Assembly (NCBI GenBank): GCA_039942715.1
Contig: JBDVBY010000004.1
Span: 186,001 to 250,000, forward strand
Source: JABDJX01 sp039942715
GTDB taxonomy: Bacteria; Pseudomonadota; Alphaproteobacteria; Rhodobacterales; Rhodobacteraceae
Length of the DNA: 64,000 nt
Reading direction: 5' to 3'
Shown here: one piece after another, positions 1 to 7,820 of the stretch
How positions within the stretch are numbered: position 1 is the stretch's first letter
How the letters are laid out: each line of letters begins with the position of its first letter
Made by a program: the position numbers and the translations under genes
Notes under the pieces: generated by a model
What the model was told of the DNA's origin: nothing
Databases searched by the model: none
What the model saw: the letters and a program-made list of their open reading frames with translations, nothing else

Positions 1-1793
1 GCGGTCGGATAATTGAAGCGTTTGTCCGCCAGAAAAGCTGCGCGAGTGGCGGAGCCCGCTTTTTTCCAAGACAGTCTTTGCAGTATTTGCACCGATCGCT
101 TCAACGCCAATTCTCGGCGCAACCAACCAGTGCGCGCTCCAATATCGCGTGTCGTTTTCGATCCGTTTTCAGCCCAAATAGCCGTTGGCTTCATTGCAAC
201 ATACACTGGTTCAATAATTGCAAAAGTGCGAAGATATTCCTGAAGCGTCGCACTGCACGGCACTTGAATTTCAAGATCGCTTTTTGCATGCCTTGACCAG
301 AACAGACCACCGTTTGAAACGCCCATGTCCGCCATAACGGCCAGATGAAACGTTTCAGGGGCATAGACGCCTTCAACAAATTTCTCATCAAGAAGCCCCG
401 CTTCGCCTAAACGGGCATTTTTAGCTCCAAAATTTAATTCGACCAGTTGATTACGCAGAACTACTTGGATGTTTTCACGTTCAATTACACGCATATTTTT
501 CTCTAAATGCTCTGGCAGTAATTGGTTGTCGTCTTCAAGAACACAGAAATAGGTTGCATCCACCTTATTTTTTCGCGTGAAGCACTGATCAATATTTTTT
601 GATGCGCGAAGGTTATTTGAATTTACGTTGTAGTGAATGCGTGGATCAGCCAACCCAATCACAACCTCTTCGCCCGAACGCCCCAAATCATCATCGAAAA
701 CATCGCAAACCCAATTGGTCACCGTTTGAGCCTGTAAACTCTCTAAGGCACGTCGCAACTCAGTTGGGCGTCGGAAGGTTGGAACGCGAACATGCACTTT
801 TGGTGCGCCTGCGTTCTTTGACGGCAATGCGAATTCCGGTAATTCCTCTACCTCTATCGTTCGGCTTTCAGACCGGTGTGGCAGAATTTTCCGCGCGACG
901 ATCTTGCCAATTTCCATCACCACACCAAAGTTTCGAGATACTAAAAATACGGCCTTAACCAACTGTTTTGACTTTATTTGCAAAACAACAGTCTCAAGCG
1001 TCATGCGGTCCTTTAATCGCTCAAGACGCTGCTTGATAAGCCTTTCATATTGCGGGGCCTGCATCTGAATGTCTGCTAGAGCATTGATCATACTTTCAAC
1101 GTCTTTGGGTGAAAGGCGATGCGAAATTGAACCCTCGCGGCGTCGATAATAATAGAGCGCGTCTGGCACAAGAGTGATTGCGTTTCCCGCCAAAGCCAAT
1201 CGTAAGAGAAGGTCAAAATCTTCGCCAATCCTAAGATCACTTCGATATCGAATATTTTCGAGCGCGTTGCGTCGAATGATTGGTTTTAGATACCCAAAAC
1301 AGTTTTCTGCGTTGGAAAACTTTTGTGATAGAAGCGTCGCTGCGTCGAGAAAAGAAACCTCTTCCAAATCGGCATGTTGCAGAAGACTTTTCCCGGATGT
1401 CTTCTCTACGCTTCCAAAGAAAAATTGATCGTCGGCAATTACAGATGCACTCCACTTTTCTGCAACGTCCAATAGATAGTGAAACCGATCTACATGCATT
1501 AGGTCATCGGCATCGACTACTGCGACCCAAGTGCCATTGGATTGGTCCAATGCGCGGTTTCGCGTCTCTGCTGGTCCTGTATTTTTTTCAGACGTCACCA
1601 CCCGCAAACGTTCATCGTCAATCGTGGATAGGATCGCAAGGCTGTCGTCGGTCGAGCAATCGTCAGAGACGATCAATTCTAAATCAGCCATGCTTTGCCG
1701 CAACACAGAATTGACCGCTTCGCGAAGATGCGCAGAACCGTTGTAGTTTGCCATGATCACAGAAAGTCGTGGTTTTTTTGGTCGCATTATCAT
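1..1793 (-). CDS. Two-domain GT2 glycosyltransferase (partial, cut by left edge)
   Basis: An open frame without stops runs from ATG at 1793 to the window edge, about 597 codons, so the C-terminus is missing. The start has an AGAGG ribosome site about 6 nt upstream. The N-terminal half is a GT-A family 2 domain: it opens with SVIMANYNGS, has SDDCSTDDS near residue 45, the DADD metal site near residue 95 and a GEDFDLLLR acceptor motif near residue 200. After a linker a second, more divergent GT2-like domain begins near residue 310 (VHVRVPTFRRPTELRRAL) with an LEDDN site. Such tandem glycosyltransferases usually make bacterial polysaccharides by adding sugars from nucleotide-sugar donors at the cytoplasmic membrane. 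The neighbouring ligase, flippase and phosphoglycosyl transferase agree. Sugar specificity cannot be read. Confidence 0.85.
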   Translation of the reverse strand, partial: MIMRPKKPRLSVIMANYNGSAHLREAVNSVLRQSMADLELIVSDDCSTDDSLAILSTIDDERLRVVTSEKNTGPAETRNRALDQSNGTWVAVVDADDLMHVDRFHYLLDVAEKWSASVIADDQFFFGSVEKTSGKSLLQHADLEEVSFLDAATLLSQKFSNAENCFGYLKPIIRRNALENIRYRSDLRIGEDFDLLLRLALAGNAITLVPDALYYYRRREGSISHRLSPKDVESMINALADIQMQAPQYERLIKQRLERLKDRMTLETVVLQIKSKQLVKAVFLVSRNFGVVMEIGKIVARKILPHRSESRTIEVEELPEFALPSKNAGAPKVHVRVPTFRRPTELRRALESLQAQTVTNWVCDVFDDDLGRSGEEVVIGLADPRIHYNVNSNNLRASKNIDQCFTRKNKVDATYFCVLEDDNQLLPEHLEKNMRVIERENIQVVLRNQLVELNFGAKNARLGEAGLLDEKFVEGVYAPETFHLAVMADMGVSNGGLFWSRHAKSDLEIQVPCSATLQEYLRTFAIIEPVYVAMKPTAIWAENGSKTTRDIGARTGWLRRELALKRSVQILQRLSWKKAGSATRAAFLADKRFNYPT

Positions 1794-1948
1794 TGCCAAC
1801 CTCTTGTCTTTAAAGCGCGCGGGAAACCGCTGCTTCTAGGGTTTGTCGGGGGCATTGCCACGATTAGGGCACAATTCGAGGGAAGAGTGTTTATAGTTGG
1901 CTGGAACCGCGGACTTTCGACAATGAACACCCCAAATGGAGAGCTGGC

Positions 1949-3208
1949 ATGAGCGAGACGGCGCATCCCTACGCCGCCGTTTTTGCATTTGGCCGTCTGG
2001 GACGCGTGGATGTACGGTTGGAGCCGATGCTGGCCATGCTGGCGATTATCGGTCTGGTTGCGGTTCCTGCGGTTGGCACGATCGGCGCAATTGTTACGCT
2101 GGCCGCTTGCGGTGTGCTCTGCGTCCTTCGACCCCTCGAAATGCTCACAAAAGGGCTTCAACACTGGTATGTTTTGGCACTGCCGCTGTTTTGCATTCTG
2201 AGTTTCATATGGTCGCGCGAACCTGCGCTTAGCCTGCGCTTCGCTCTTCAACTTTTTGCGACGGCATTGGTGGCGGTCGCGATCTGTCGCCACCTGACTG
2301 CGCGCGCGTTTGTTCAAACGCTGTTTGGCGCGCTCCTTGTTGCCATGCTGACAAGCGCCGTTATCGGCGGTGGTGTGCGAGCCGACACCGGTGCGTGGAC
2401 CGGCATTTATGGCAGCAAGAACGCCTTTGCTGGTGCCGCTTCGACGTTTGCCATTCTGGCACTTGGCGTGATGATGTCGCGTGAGGTGCGGCTTGCCGTT
2501 CGTTGTCTTGGCATAGTTGGTTGTGTCATCGGTGCTGTTGCCGTTTTGCTCGCACAGTCTGTCAGCGCAATTTTGTTCCTCGCCCCAACAGCACTTATCC
2601 TTGTCACTGCGATGCAGCTCAGCCGGTTGCGCGCCCTGCCCGTTTGGGCCGCATTCGCTTTCGCTGTCCTCGCCGCCATTTTGGCCGCGCTCATTGTCCA
2701 AGCGCATTGGCAGGCAATCTCTGCGTTCGTTCTTGACGCCACCGGAAAGGACCTGACCCTGACCGGACGTACCGAGCTTTGGGCCGTGGCTTTGACGTTG
2801 ATTTCTGAGAGACCGATTTTGGGTGTCGGGTATCAGGCGTTTTGGGTGCAGGGGCATGGCGATGCCGAGGCGCTTTGGCACATGTTTGGGATCGAAAGCC
2901 GCGGCGGTTTCAATTTCCACAACATGTATCTTTCGAACGCGGTCGAAATCGGCATCCTTGGTGCCACCATGCAGGCTGGCTTGCTGTTTTTTGCAACCAT
3001 AGCGTCCGCTGTTTGGGCCATAAAATCCGCGAGTGCGCTCTCGGCAACGCTGTTTGCACTGACGTTTTCGGTCGTCTTGGGAAGCTTCATTGAAGTGCCC
3101 GTGTTCTTTCAGTTCAGCATGAGAACGCTCATCGTGTTTGCCGCCGTGATTTATGCCCGCGAGGCTTTGCATAATCGTCATGCTGTCACAGACTTCCGCA
3201 CGTTGTAG
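1949..3208 (+). CDS. O-antigen ligase / polysaccharide polymerase family membrane protein
   Basis: The product is a 419-residue protein with about ten hydrophobic segments, typical of the O-antigen ligase / Wzy / ExoQ superfamily. Visible family signatures are GSKNAFAG in the middle, LTGRTELW before the large periplasmic loop, and GVGYQAFW followed by FNFHNMYL, the usual loop pattern. It would polymerise or ligate undecaprenyl-linked repeat units on the periplasmic side of the inner membrane. A GGAG site lies 7 nt before the ATG. It is the only plus-strand gene in this cluster, divergent from the GT2 gene, and its 3' end overlaps the convergent pyruvyl transferase by 31 bp. Ligase and polymerase cannot be told apart from sequence alone. 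Confidence 0.82.
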   Translation: MSETAHPYAAVFAFGRLGRVDVRLEPMLAMLAIIGLVAVPAVGTIGAIVTLAACGVLCVLRPLEMLTKGLQHWYVLALPLFCILSFIWSREPALSLRFALQLFATALVAVAICRHLTARAFVQTLFGALLVAMLTSAVIGGGVRADTGAWTGIYGSKNAFAGAASTFAILALGVMMSREVRLAVRCLGIVGCVIGAVAVLLAQSVSAILFLAPTALILVTAMQLSRLRALPVWAAFAFAVLAAILAALIVQAHWQAISAFVLDATGKDLTLTGRTELWAVALTLISERPILGVGYQAFWVQGHGDAEALWHMFGIESRGGFNFHNMYLSNAVEIGILGATMQAGLLFFATIASAVWAIKSASALSATLFALTFSVVLGSFIEVPVFFQFSMRTLIVFAAVIYAREALHNRHAVTDFRTL

Positions 3209-4086
3209 TCACTAACCAAGTGATCTACCGCTTCCATCGCTCGGTTCGTGGCGCGTTCAATTGCGCACTCTTTACTCAGCTGTGGATCACTTGCTTTTAG
3301 CTTGCGAAGACTGGACGCGGATCGGTGCAGAATGGCCATGTTCGCCGGCTTAAACGCAGTACTGTCAAACACGGCGCGCGCGCGCGGACCGTTTCCCCAG
3401 CGTCCGGTATGAAAGGCCCAAGCTTCGCGTCCGTTTGACGGGCGCAGCGCAGCAGGCCGGTAGTCAATGCCAAGCGAACCCGCCCAATCGAACCATTTGG
3501 TACGGTGCACGTGGTGCATGGTTTTGACCCCAACCCATGGCGTGCGCAGGGCGTCGGAAACGATTGCTCCGTGCATGGCTTCGGTGATCACCATGTCTGC
3601 ACCACGAATTTCAGAGAGAATGGTTTCAGTCGGCTTTGTCGGGTCGATGAAATGCACGCCCGCGAGGCGGCACACCTCTTCCCAATTCCCGCGCTCGATG
3701 CTTTCGTAATGCGGCATAAATGCTGTGCCGATCCCCTTTGCCGGTTCTGGCAAATGCGTTGCACGCAAAAGAACGGCTGCATCCGTGACGGCGAGATCGG
3801 GGTTCAGGTCAAGCGCTTTGCAGGTTTGTGGCCCGCGCACGAACCGGATGTCCCACGTCCCGTCATGCACGTTCGGCATGCTAGAATAGGCACCAGCAAA
3901 CCCAGAACCTACGACGACTTTACGCGCGTTGGCGGGGTAAATGTCCTGAATGATTGAGCCGATTCCCAAGAACAAAACATCGCTGTCGTCATCGAAAAAC
4001 GTATCCGGCAGCAACGAGCGCCACATCGTTGCGTTAAGCTCGTCACCAAAATTGGGTGGGTCACCTTGAAAGTAGGTAAGTTTCAT
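3178..4086 (-). CDS. Polysaccharide pyruvyl transferase family protein (ExoV-like)
   Basis: The product is 302 residues from ATG 4086. It opens with MKLTYFQGDPPNFGDELNAT, the standard N-terminus of the pyruvyl transferase family, followed by LFLGIGSIIQ and a GSGF loop. The family transfers pyruvate from phosphoenolpyruvate to sugars as a ketal on exopolysaccharide repeat units in the cytoplasm. An in-frame start 120 nt upstream exists, but it would lie deep in the flippase gene and add an unrelated leader. ATG 4086 overlaps the flippase stop as ATGA, which suggests translational coupling. The 3' end overlaps the convergent O-antigen ligase gene. The acceptor sugar is unknown. Confidence 0.82.
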   Translation of the reverse strand: MKLTYFQGDPPNFGDELNATMWRSLLPDTFFDDDSDVLFLGIGSIIQDIYPANARKVVVGSGFAGAYSSMPNVHDGTWDIRFVRGPQTCKALDLNPDLAVTDAAVLLRATHLPEPAKGIGTAFMPHYESIERGNWEEVCRLAGVHFIDPTKPTETILSEIRGADMVITEAMHGAIVSDALRTPWVGVKTMHHVHRTKWFDWAGSLGIDYRPAALRPSNGREAWAFHTGRWGNGPRARAVFDSTAFKPANMAILHRSASSLRKLKASDPQLSKECAIERATNRAMEAVDHLVSDYNVRKSVTA

Positions 4087-5561
4087 GCCCGTTTTGCTTT
4101 CTTCATTTGAATCAGTATGTTGGATAGTTTTTGGCTGCAGCACATCACAAGAAAACCGGCATAGATCACGGCTCCAAGGGCTATGTAAATCGCAACGCCG
4201 AACCACCCCGGATACATTGGAAGCAGGTAAAGCACGCCTGCCATACCGGCAGTTGCCAACATCGGACCAACGAAATCGCTCAGGTAGTCAACGATGCGGC
4301 ACTCCAGAATTTTCACGGTCATAAAAAGTGAGATTGGCCAAAGCATAAATGTCTTTGCGAAAATACCAGCGACGACAGCCGTAATCCCAAATTGGTATGT
4401 AGCGGCAATCACCAGAACTGTGCCGAACTGCTGCACCAGTTGATAGTAGAACCACCAGTTTGGGCGCCCTTGGCTGCGGATCAAAGCGCCCTGAATGATG
4501 CCCGGCGTCGCAAGGAAACCGCTTAGACAGAAAATCTGTGTCGCCGTTTGTGCGGCTAGCCATTTCGATCCAAAGAGTATGTCCATGATATCGTCAATGA
4601 TCAGAGCGGCCCCTGCGAATGTTGGAAATCCGATGGTGGCCGCCGCAAAGGACGCCAAGAAGAATGTCTTTCGTGCCTTTTCTTTTTCGCCTTGCATTGA
4701 CGACAAAACAACGTGCGTCACACTGCCAATTGCACCTGACGCCAAGTCCGCCAACATACGGAAAAACCGCTGAGCGAAGGTAAGCAGGCCAAGAAAGGCG
4801 CTCCCACCCAAAGCACCTGCAACAAGATGATCCACACGCAATGTTCCCAGCATACGATCGCCTGATGCGAAAATTGTATATCCGCAAAGTTCTTTCAAAT
4901 GGTGGAACCGCCCGGAAAATCCGGGACGCCATCCAGCAACCCAAAAGGCCACTACAAAGGCAGTTGCGCTGACAGCAACTTGGCTGACCGCCAGCGAGAT
5001 CAGGCCGTAGCCCGACAGGAGGAGAGCAACGCAAATCACCGCTCCCACCGTGGTGGCAGCAGCCGTGCGAATGGCCTGTGCGCGAAACCTCATCGCGCGA
5101 ATGATCATTGCGTTGGGCACGGCGGCGGCAAGCTCAAAGGGGACTTTTAGCGCCAAAAGTGGCACGAGCCAGACAAGCTGAGGTTCGTTGAACCACGCGG
5201 CTCCAAAGCCGGCCATAGCCGCGAGCAGTGTATAATAGATGAGACCAACAATAATGTTGCACCAAAAGACCGCGTCCGCGTGGCCGTTGGTCAGCTTTGA
5301 TCTTTGGACAAGCGCCTCGCCAAATGCCACAGGCGAGAACGCCAAGGCAATTGAGACCAAACCGCCTGCGATGGCGAGGCGTCCAAAGTCTTCGTAGCTT
5401 AGAATCGCCGCGCTTAGGAAGAAGACCAAGGCGGCGCTTAGGCTTGGCACAACGGTGTGTAAAGCGGACCACCCGACGCCCAGAAGGCTAGCCCGCGCGC
5501 GACCATTTGTTAGGTGCGCCGGAAGCTCGGCTTTGTTGAATTTGGCGGTCGCGATGCTCAC
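4083..5561 (-). CDS. Lipopolysaccharide/polysaccharide flippase (MOP superfamily, WzxC/TuaB-like)
   Basis: This is a polytopic protein of about 492 residues with 12 to 14 predicted membrane helices. It belongs to the oligosaccharide flippase family that moves undecaprenyl-linked sugars across the inner membrane. Family-like stretches include the amphipathic N-terminus before VGWSALHTVVPSLSAALVFF and the internal GDRMLGTLRVDHLVAGALGG. I place the start at GTG 5561, 2 nt after the sugar transferase stop. An ATG at 5639 is in frame, but it would overlap the upstream gene by 76 nt and add a polar leader. The stop overlaps the pyruvyl transferase start as ATGA, so these genes form one operon with the sugar transferase. 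Confidence 0.8.
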   Translation of the reverse strand: MSIATAKFNKAELPAHLTNGRARASLLGVGWSALHTVVPSLSAALVFFLSAAILSYEDFGRLAIAGGLVSIALAFSPVAFGEALVQRSKLTNGHADAVFWCNIIVGLIYYTLLAAMAGFGAAWFNEPQLVWLVPLLALKVPFELAAAVPNAMIIRAMRFRAQAIRTAAATTVGAVICVALLLSGYGLISLAVSQVAVSATAFVVAFWVAGWRPGFSGRFHHLKELCGYTIFASGDRMLGTLRVDHLVAGALGGSAFLGLLTFAQRFFRMLADLASGAIGSVTHVVLSSMQGEKEKARKTFFLASFAAATIGFPTFAGAALIIDDIMDILFGSKWLAAQTATQIFCLSGFLATPGIIQGALIRSQGRPNWWFYYQLVQQFGTVLVIAATYQFGITAVVAGIFAKTFMLWPISLFMTVKILECRIVDYLSDFVGPMLATAGMAGVLYLLPMYPGWFGVAIYIALGAVIYAGFLVMCCSQKLSNILIQMKKAKRA

Positions 5562-5563
5562 GG

Positions 5564-6259
5564 TTAATACGATCCACGCGCGCCAACGACGACTGGGATC
5601 GTCTTGAGAAGTATCTTGATATCGGCAAAGAATGACCACTCGCGGACATAGCGGTTATCTAGTGCAACTCTGAATTCATAGCTTGTGTCGCTGCGACCGC
5701 TGGTCTGCCAAAGGCCCGTGATGCCCGGACGCGCGGCAAGATAATCCGCTGCAAATGGCCCGTACATTTCCAACTCATCTTCCACAACGGGGCGCGGTCC
5801 GACAAAGCTCATGTCGCCTTGCAAAACGTTCAACAGCTGCGGCAATTCATCGACACTGTATTTACGCAAGACATGCCCAAGCGCAGTCACACGCGGATCG
5901 TTGCTCAGCTTGCGGGATGTTTCCCACTCTTTGCGCGCGTCTGGACACTGATCAAAATGCGCGCGAAGCACGGCGTCTCCATCCGCGACCATGGTCCGAA
6001 ATTTCCAGCACTTAAACGTTTTGCCCCGATGGCCGATCCGTTTGTGCCCATAAAACATTGGCCCCGGCGTCGTCGCTTTAATGGCGATGCACACCAGCGA
6101 AAACAGAGGCAAAAGCGCCAACAACCCAGCAAATGCAAGAAGCGTATCTGCACAGCGTTTCGTTGCACCGCCAAGGGCGATTTCATTGCATTCTGCTGAC
6201 CCAGAATAGGCATCGGAATCTTCGGAAGGTCCGGCAGATTCTGTACCGACGTTAGCCAT
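5564..6259 (-). CDS. Polyprenyl-phosphate sugar-1-phosphate transferase (ExoY-like)
   Basis: The product is 231 residues, a bacterial sugar transferase (polyisoprenyl-phosphate hexose-1-phosphate transferase). It has one N-terminal membrane hairpin (TLLAFAGLLALLPLFSLVCI), then GHKRIG, KFRTM, the SVDELPQLLNVLQGDMSFVG block and GPRP, and ends with the conserved PGITGLWQ region. It would start repeat-unit synthesis by loading a sugar-1-phosphate onto undecaprenyl phosphate at the cytoplasmic face. Its length fits the minimal ExoY type rather than the long WbaP type with extra N-terminal helices. A GGAG site sits 7 nt before the ATG. It is first in the operon with the flippase and pyruvyl transferase. 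The sugar is not predictable. Confidence 0.88.
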   Translation of the reverse strand: MANVGTESAGPSEDSDAYSGSAECNEIALGGATKRCADTLLAFAGLLALLPLFSLVCIAIKATTPGPMFYGHKRIGHRGKTFKCWKFRTMVADGDAVLRAHFDQCPDARKEWETSRKLSNDPRVTALGHVLRKYSVDELPQLLNVLQGDMSFVGPRPVVEDELEMYGPFAADYLAARPGITGLWQTSGRSDTSYEFRVALDNRYVREWSFFADIKILLKTIPVVVGARGSY

Positions 6260-6553
6260 CGCAAAGCTCCATCACAGGAGCCCCTACCCACGCTATTATT
6301 GGTCATGACGTGACAACGAACGCCACCCCCATCATAGGCGTTTGCCACATTCTAGGCAGCATTTTGCCAGAATCTGACGGCGTTGAAACACAAGCACGCA
6401 AGGCACCACCAAATGTTGGGTTTGGATTTTACGGTGGCACTAAATGACATGGGTTTTTCCGTTCGCACAATAGTTTGGCGTTTTGAAAAGATGCCTGAAA
6501 ACTAAGAGATCAATCAAAGCAGGCTGGCGAGCGCGCTTTGGTCGATTCGATTT
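6260..6553 (-). promoter_or_regulatory. Intergenic leader upstream of the ExoY-like operon
   Basis: This stretch of 294 bp lies between the GT4 gene end and the ExoY-like start. I see no convincing coding frame in it. It must carry the promoter of the minus-strand polysaccharide operon, unless transcription reads through from the GT4 gene. The 8-bp palindrome GTCATGAC lies at 6302-6309. No clear -35/-10 pair was found. Confidence 0.35.
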
Positions 6554-7687
6554 TTAGTGCGGCAGTACTGGAGCCAAAGCCCTCTGCATATCCGCTTTGG
6601 ACAGCCTAAAGATATCGTCGTTCATGCTAAGAACGGATGACGACAGATCGTTCAAAACACTACGATCCACGCTTTGCACATAGGCTAATAGGTCATCTGC
6701 TGTTGGCTTGTTTATGGTCGCGCCAATGCCGTTGTCCGAAATCCAGCGTCCAGTTTGTGTATCGGCGACCGCAACACATGGGCACCCATACCAACTCGCT
6801 TCGTATATTCGGTTGGGCAAAAGCCAATCAGAGTTTCCGCCTCGCTGCCAAAGGTCTTGTGCCCAAACCAAATCACAACGTGCGTAAACCTTGGCTAGCC
6901 CATCTGGGTAGCTGTACGGGCCTTGAAACGTCATATTGGCCAGGTCTGCGATCTTTGCTTCAAAGTCTGAGATGGCGTGGTGGTGAATGATGCCATGAAC
7001 CTCGATCTCTAGCGAATCCGGCATTTGTCGTGCCGTTTCGCAAAGGATCTCCAAGCTCCTCTGGCACCTGATGGACCCGACCCATCCTAAGACAAGCGGG
7101 CCACGCCGTCCCGTTCTTCTTGCTTTGGCTGGCCGCTCCGATTGCGCGTTTTCGAACCAAATTTTGTTTTCAAGCACTTCGACCGGCCCATCATATTTCT
7201 GGATCGGCAGGAAATAGTTGCGAAGAAAGCCGGGCGATGAGGTCCAAAGAAGCTGTATGCGTTTCATCAACACGCGCTCCAACCAACGCATGACGCGGTT
7301 GAAAAATCGCTTTCCAATCAGTGCCGAGTGGATGTCGAGGCATTCGTAAACAAGCGGAATGCGCCATCCGCGCGCCGCTCGAAAAACAACAGCAAGCGCG
7401 AGCAAATCTACATTGCGGGCAATGATCACATCCGCCCGATCACAGAACTGCCGATTGAAAAGCACGGTCGGTAAGGCACGCAACAAAAGGAAAAGGCGCA
7501 ACACAAACCGCTCATTTGGCATGTGTCCCAGGTCTAGGTTTGGCCAATCTGGCTGAAACCCTGTATTCATATTTTTCCGCTGGAACGAAACGCTGCGCAC
7601 ATCATGACCAAGAGCGCGCAATGCAGAAATGCGTTTTAGCTGCGCAGCCTCAGTCAGGTCAAAAGCAAAGACAACGATTGTCGCGAT
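6554..7687 (-). CDS. GT4-type glycosyltransferase, apparent ATC start codon
   Basis: This is a cytoplasmic GT-B protein of about 377 residues, glycosyltransferase family 4. The N-terminal Rossmann strand TIVVFAFDLTEAAQLKRISA leads into LRALGHDVRSVSF. The middle holds VIIARNVDLLAL and VYECLDIHSAL. The C-terminal donor domain has LGWVGSIRCQRSL and the NRIYEASWYGCPCVA acceptor-to-donor loop. The conserved N-terminus can be read only if translation starts upstream of the first ordinary start (TTG 7621). An in-frame TGA sits at 7693-7691, leaving ATC at 7687-7685 as the best candidate, 6 nt after a strong GGAGG site. It probably adds one sugar of the exopolysaccharide repeat; donor and acceptor are unknown. 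Confidence 0.75.
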   Translation of the reverse strand: MATIVVFAFDLTEAAQLKRISALRALGHDVRSVSFQRKNMNTGFQPDWPNLDLGHMPNERFVLRLFLLLRALPTVLFNRQFCDRADVIIARNVDLLALAVVFRAARGWRIPLVYECLDIHSALIGKRFFNRVMRWLERVLMKRIQLLWTSSPGFLRNYFLPIQKYDGPVEVLENKIWFENAQSERPAKARRTGRRGPLVLGWVGSIRCQRSLEILCETARQMPDSLEIEVHGIIHHHAISDFEAKIADLANMTFQGPYSYPDGLAKVYARCDLVWAQDLWQRGGNSDWLLPNRIYEASWYGCPCVAVADTQTGRWISDNGIGATINKPTADDLLAYVQSVDRSVLNDLSSSVLSMNDDIFRLSKADMQRALAPVLPH

Positions 7688-7759
7688 AGCTCACCTCCAA
7701 CCCCGAAGACCGATTTAGCATAAGAATTGCCAAGGTCGAACTTTTCTTTGCGTGGAAAT

Positions 7760-7794
7760 GCCCAGCCCAACGTCTATTGACCGTTGGGCTGGGC
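7760..7794 (-). terminator. Rho-independent terminator after the caspase operon
   Basis: A perfect 13-bp stem (7760-7772 pairing with 7782-7794) with a 9-nt loop lies 26 nt downstream of the caspase stop. On the minus strand it is followed by ATTTCC, a weak U tract. It also separates the caspase operon from the polysaccharide genes downstream. Confidence 0.75.
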
Positions 7795-7820
7795 GATCAT
7801 GATATTGAAGGACAACAGGG

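Noticed and set aside
1790..3181. A 463-codon minus-strand frame opposite the O-antigen ligase gene
   Set aside because: Its translation is low in hydrophobic residues and rich in Arg, Gln, His and Gly, as antisense frames of GC-rich genes often are; the plus strand encodes a clear membrane protein.
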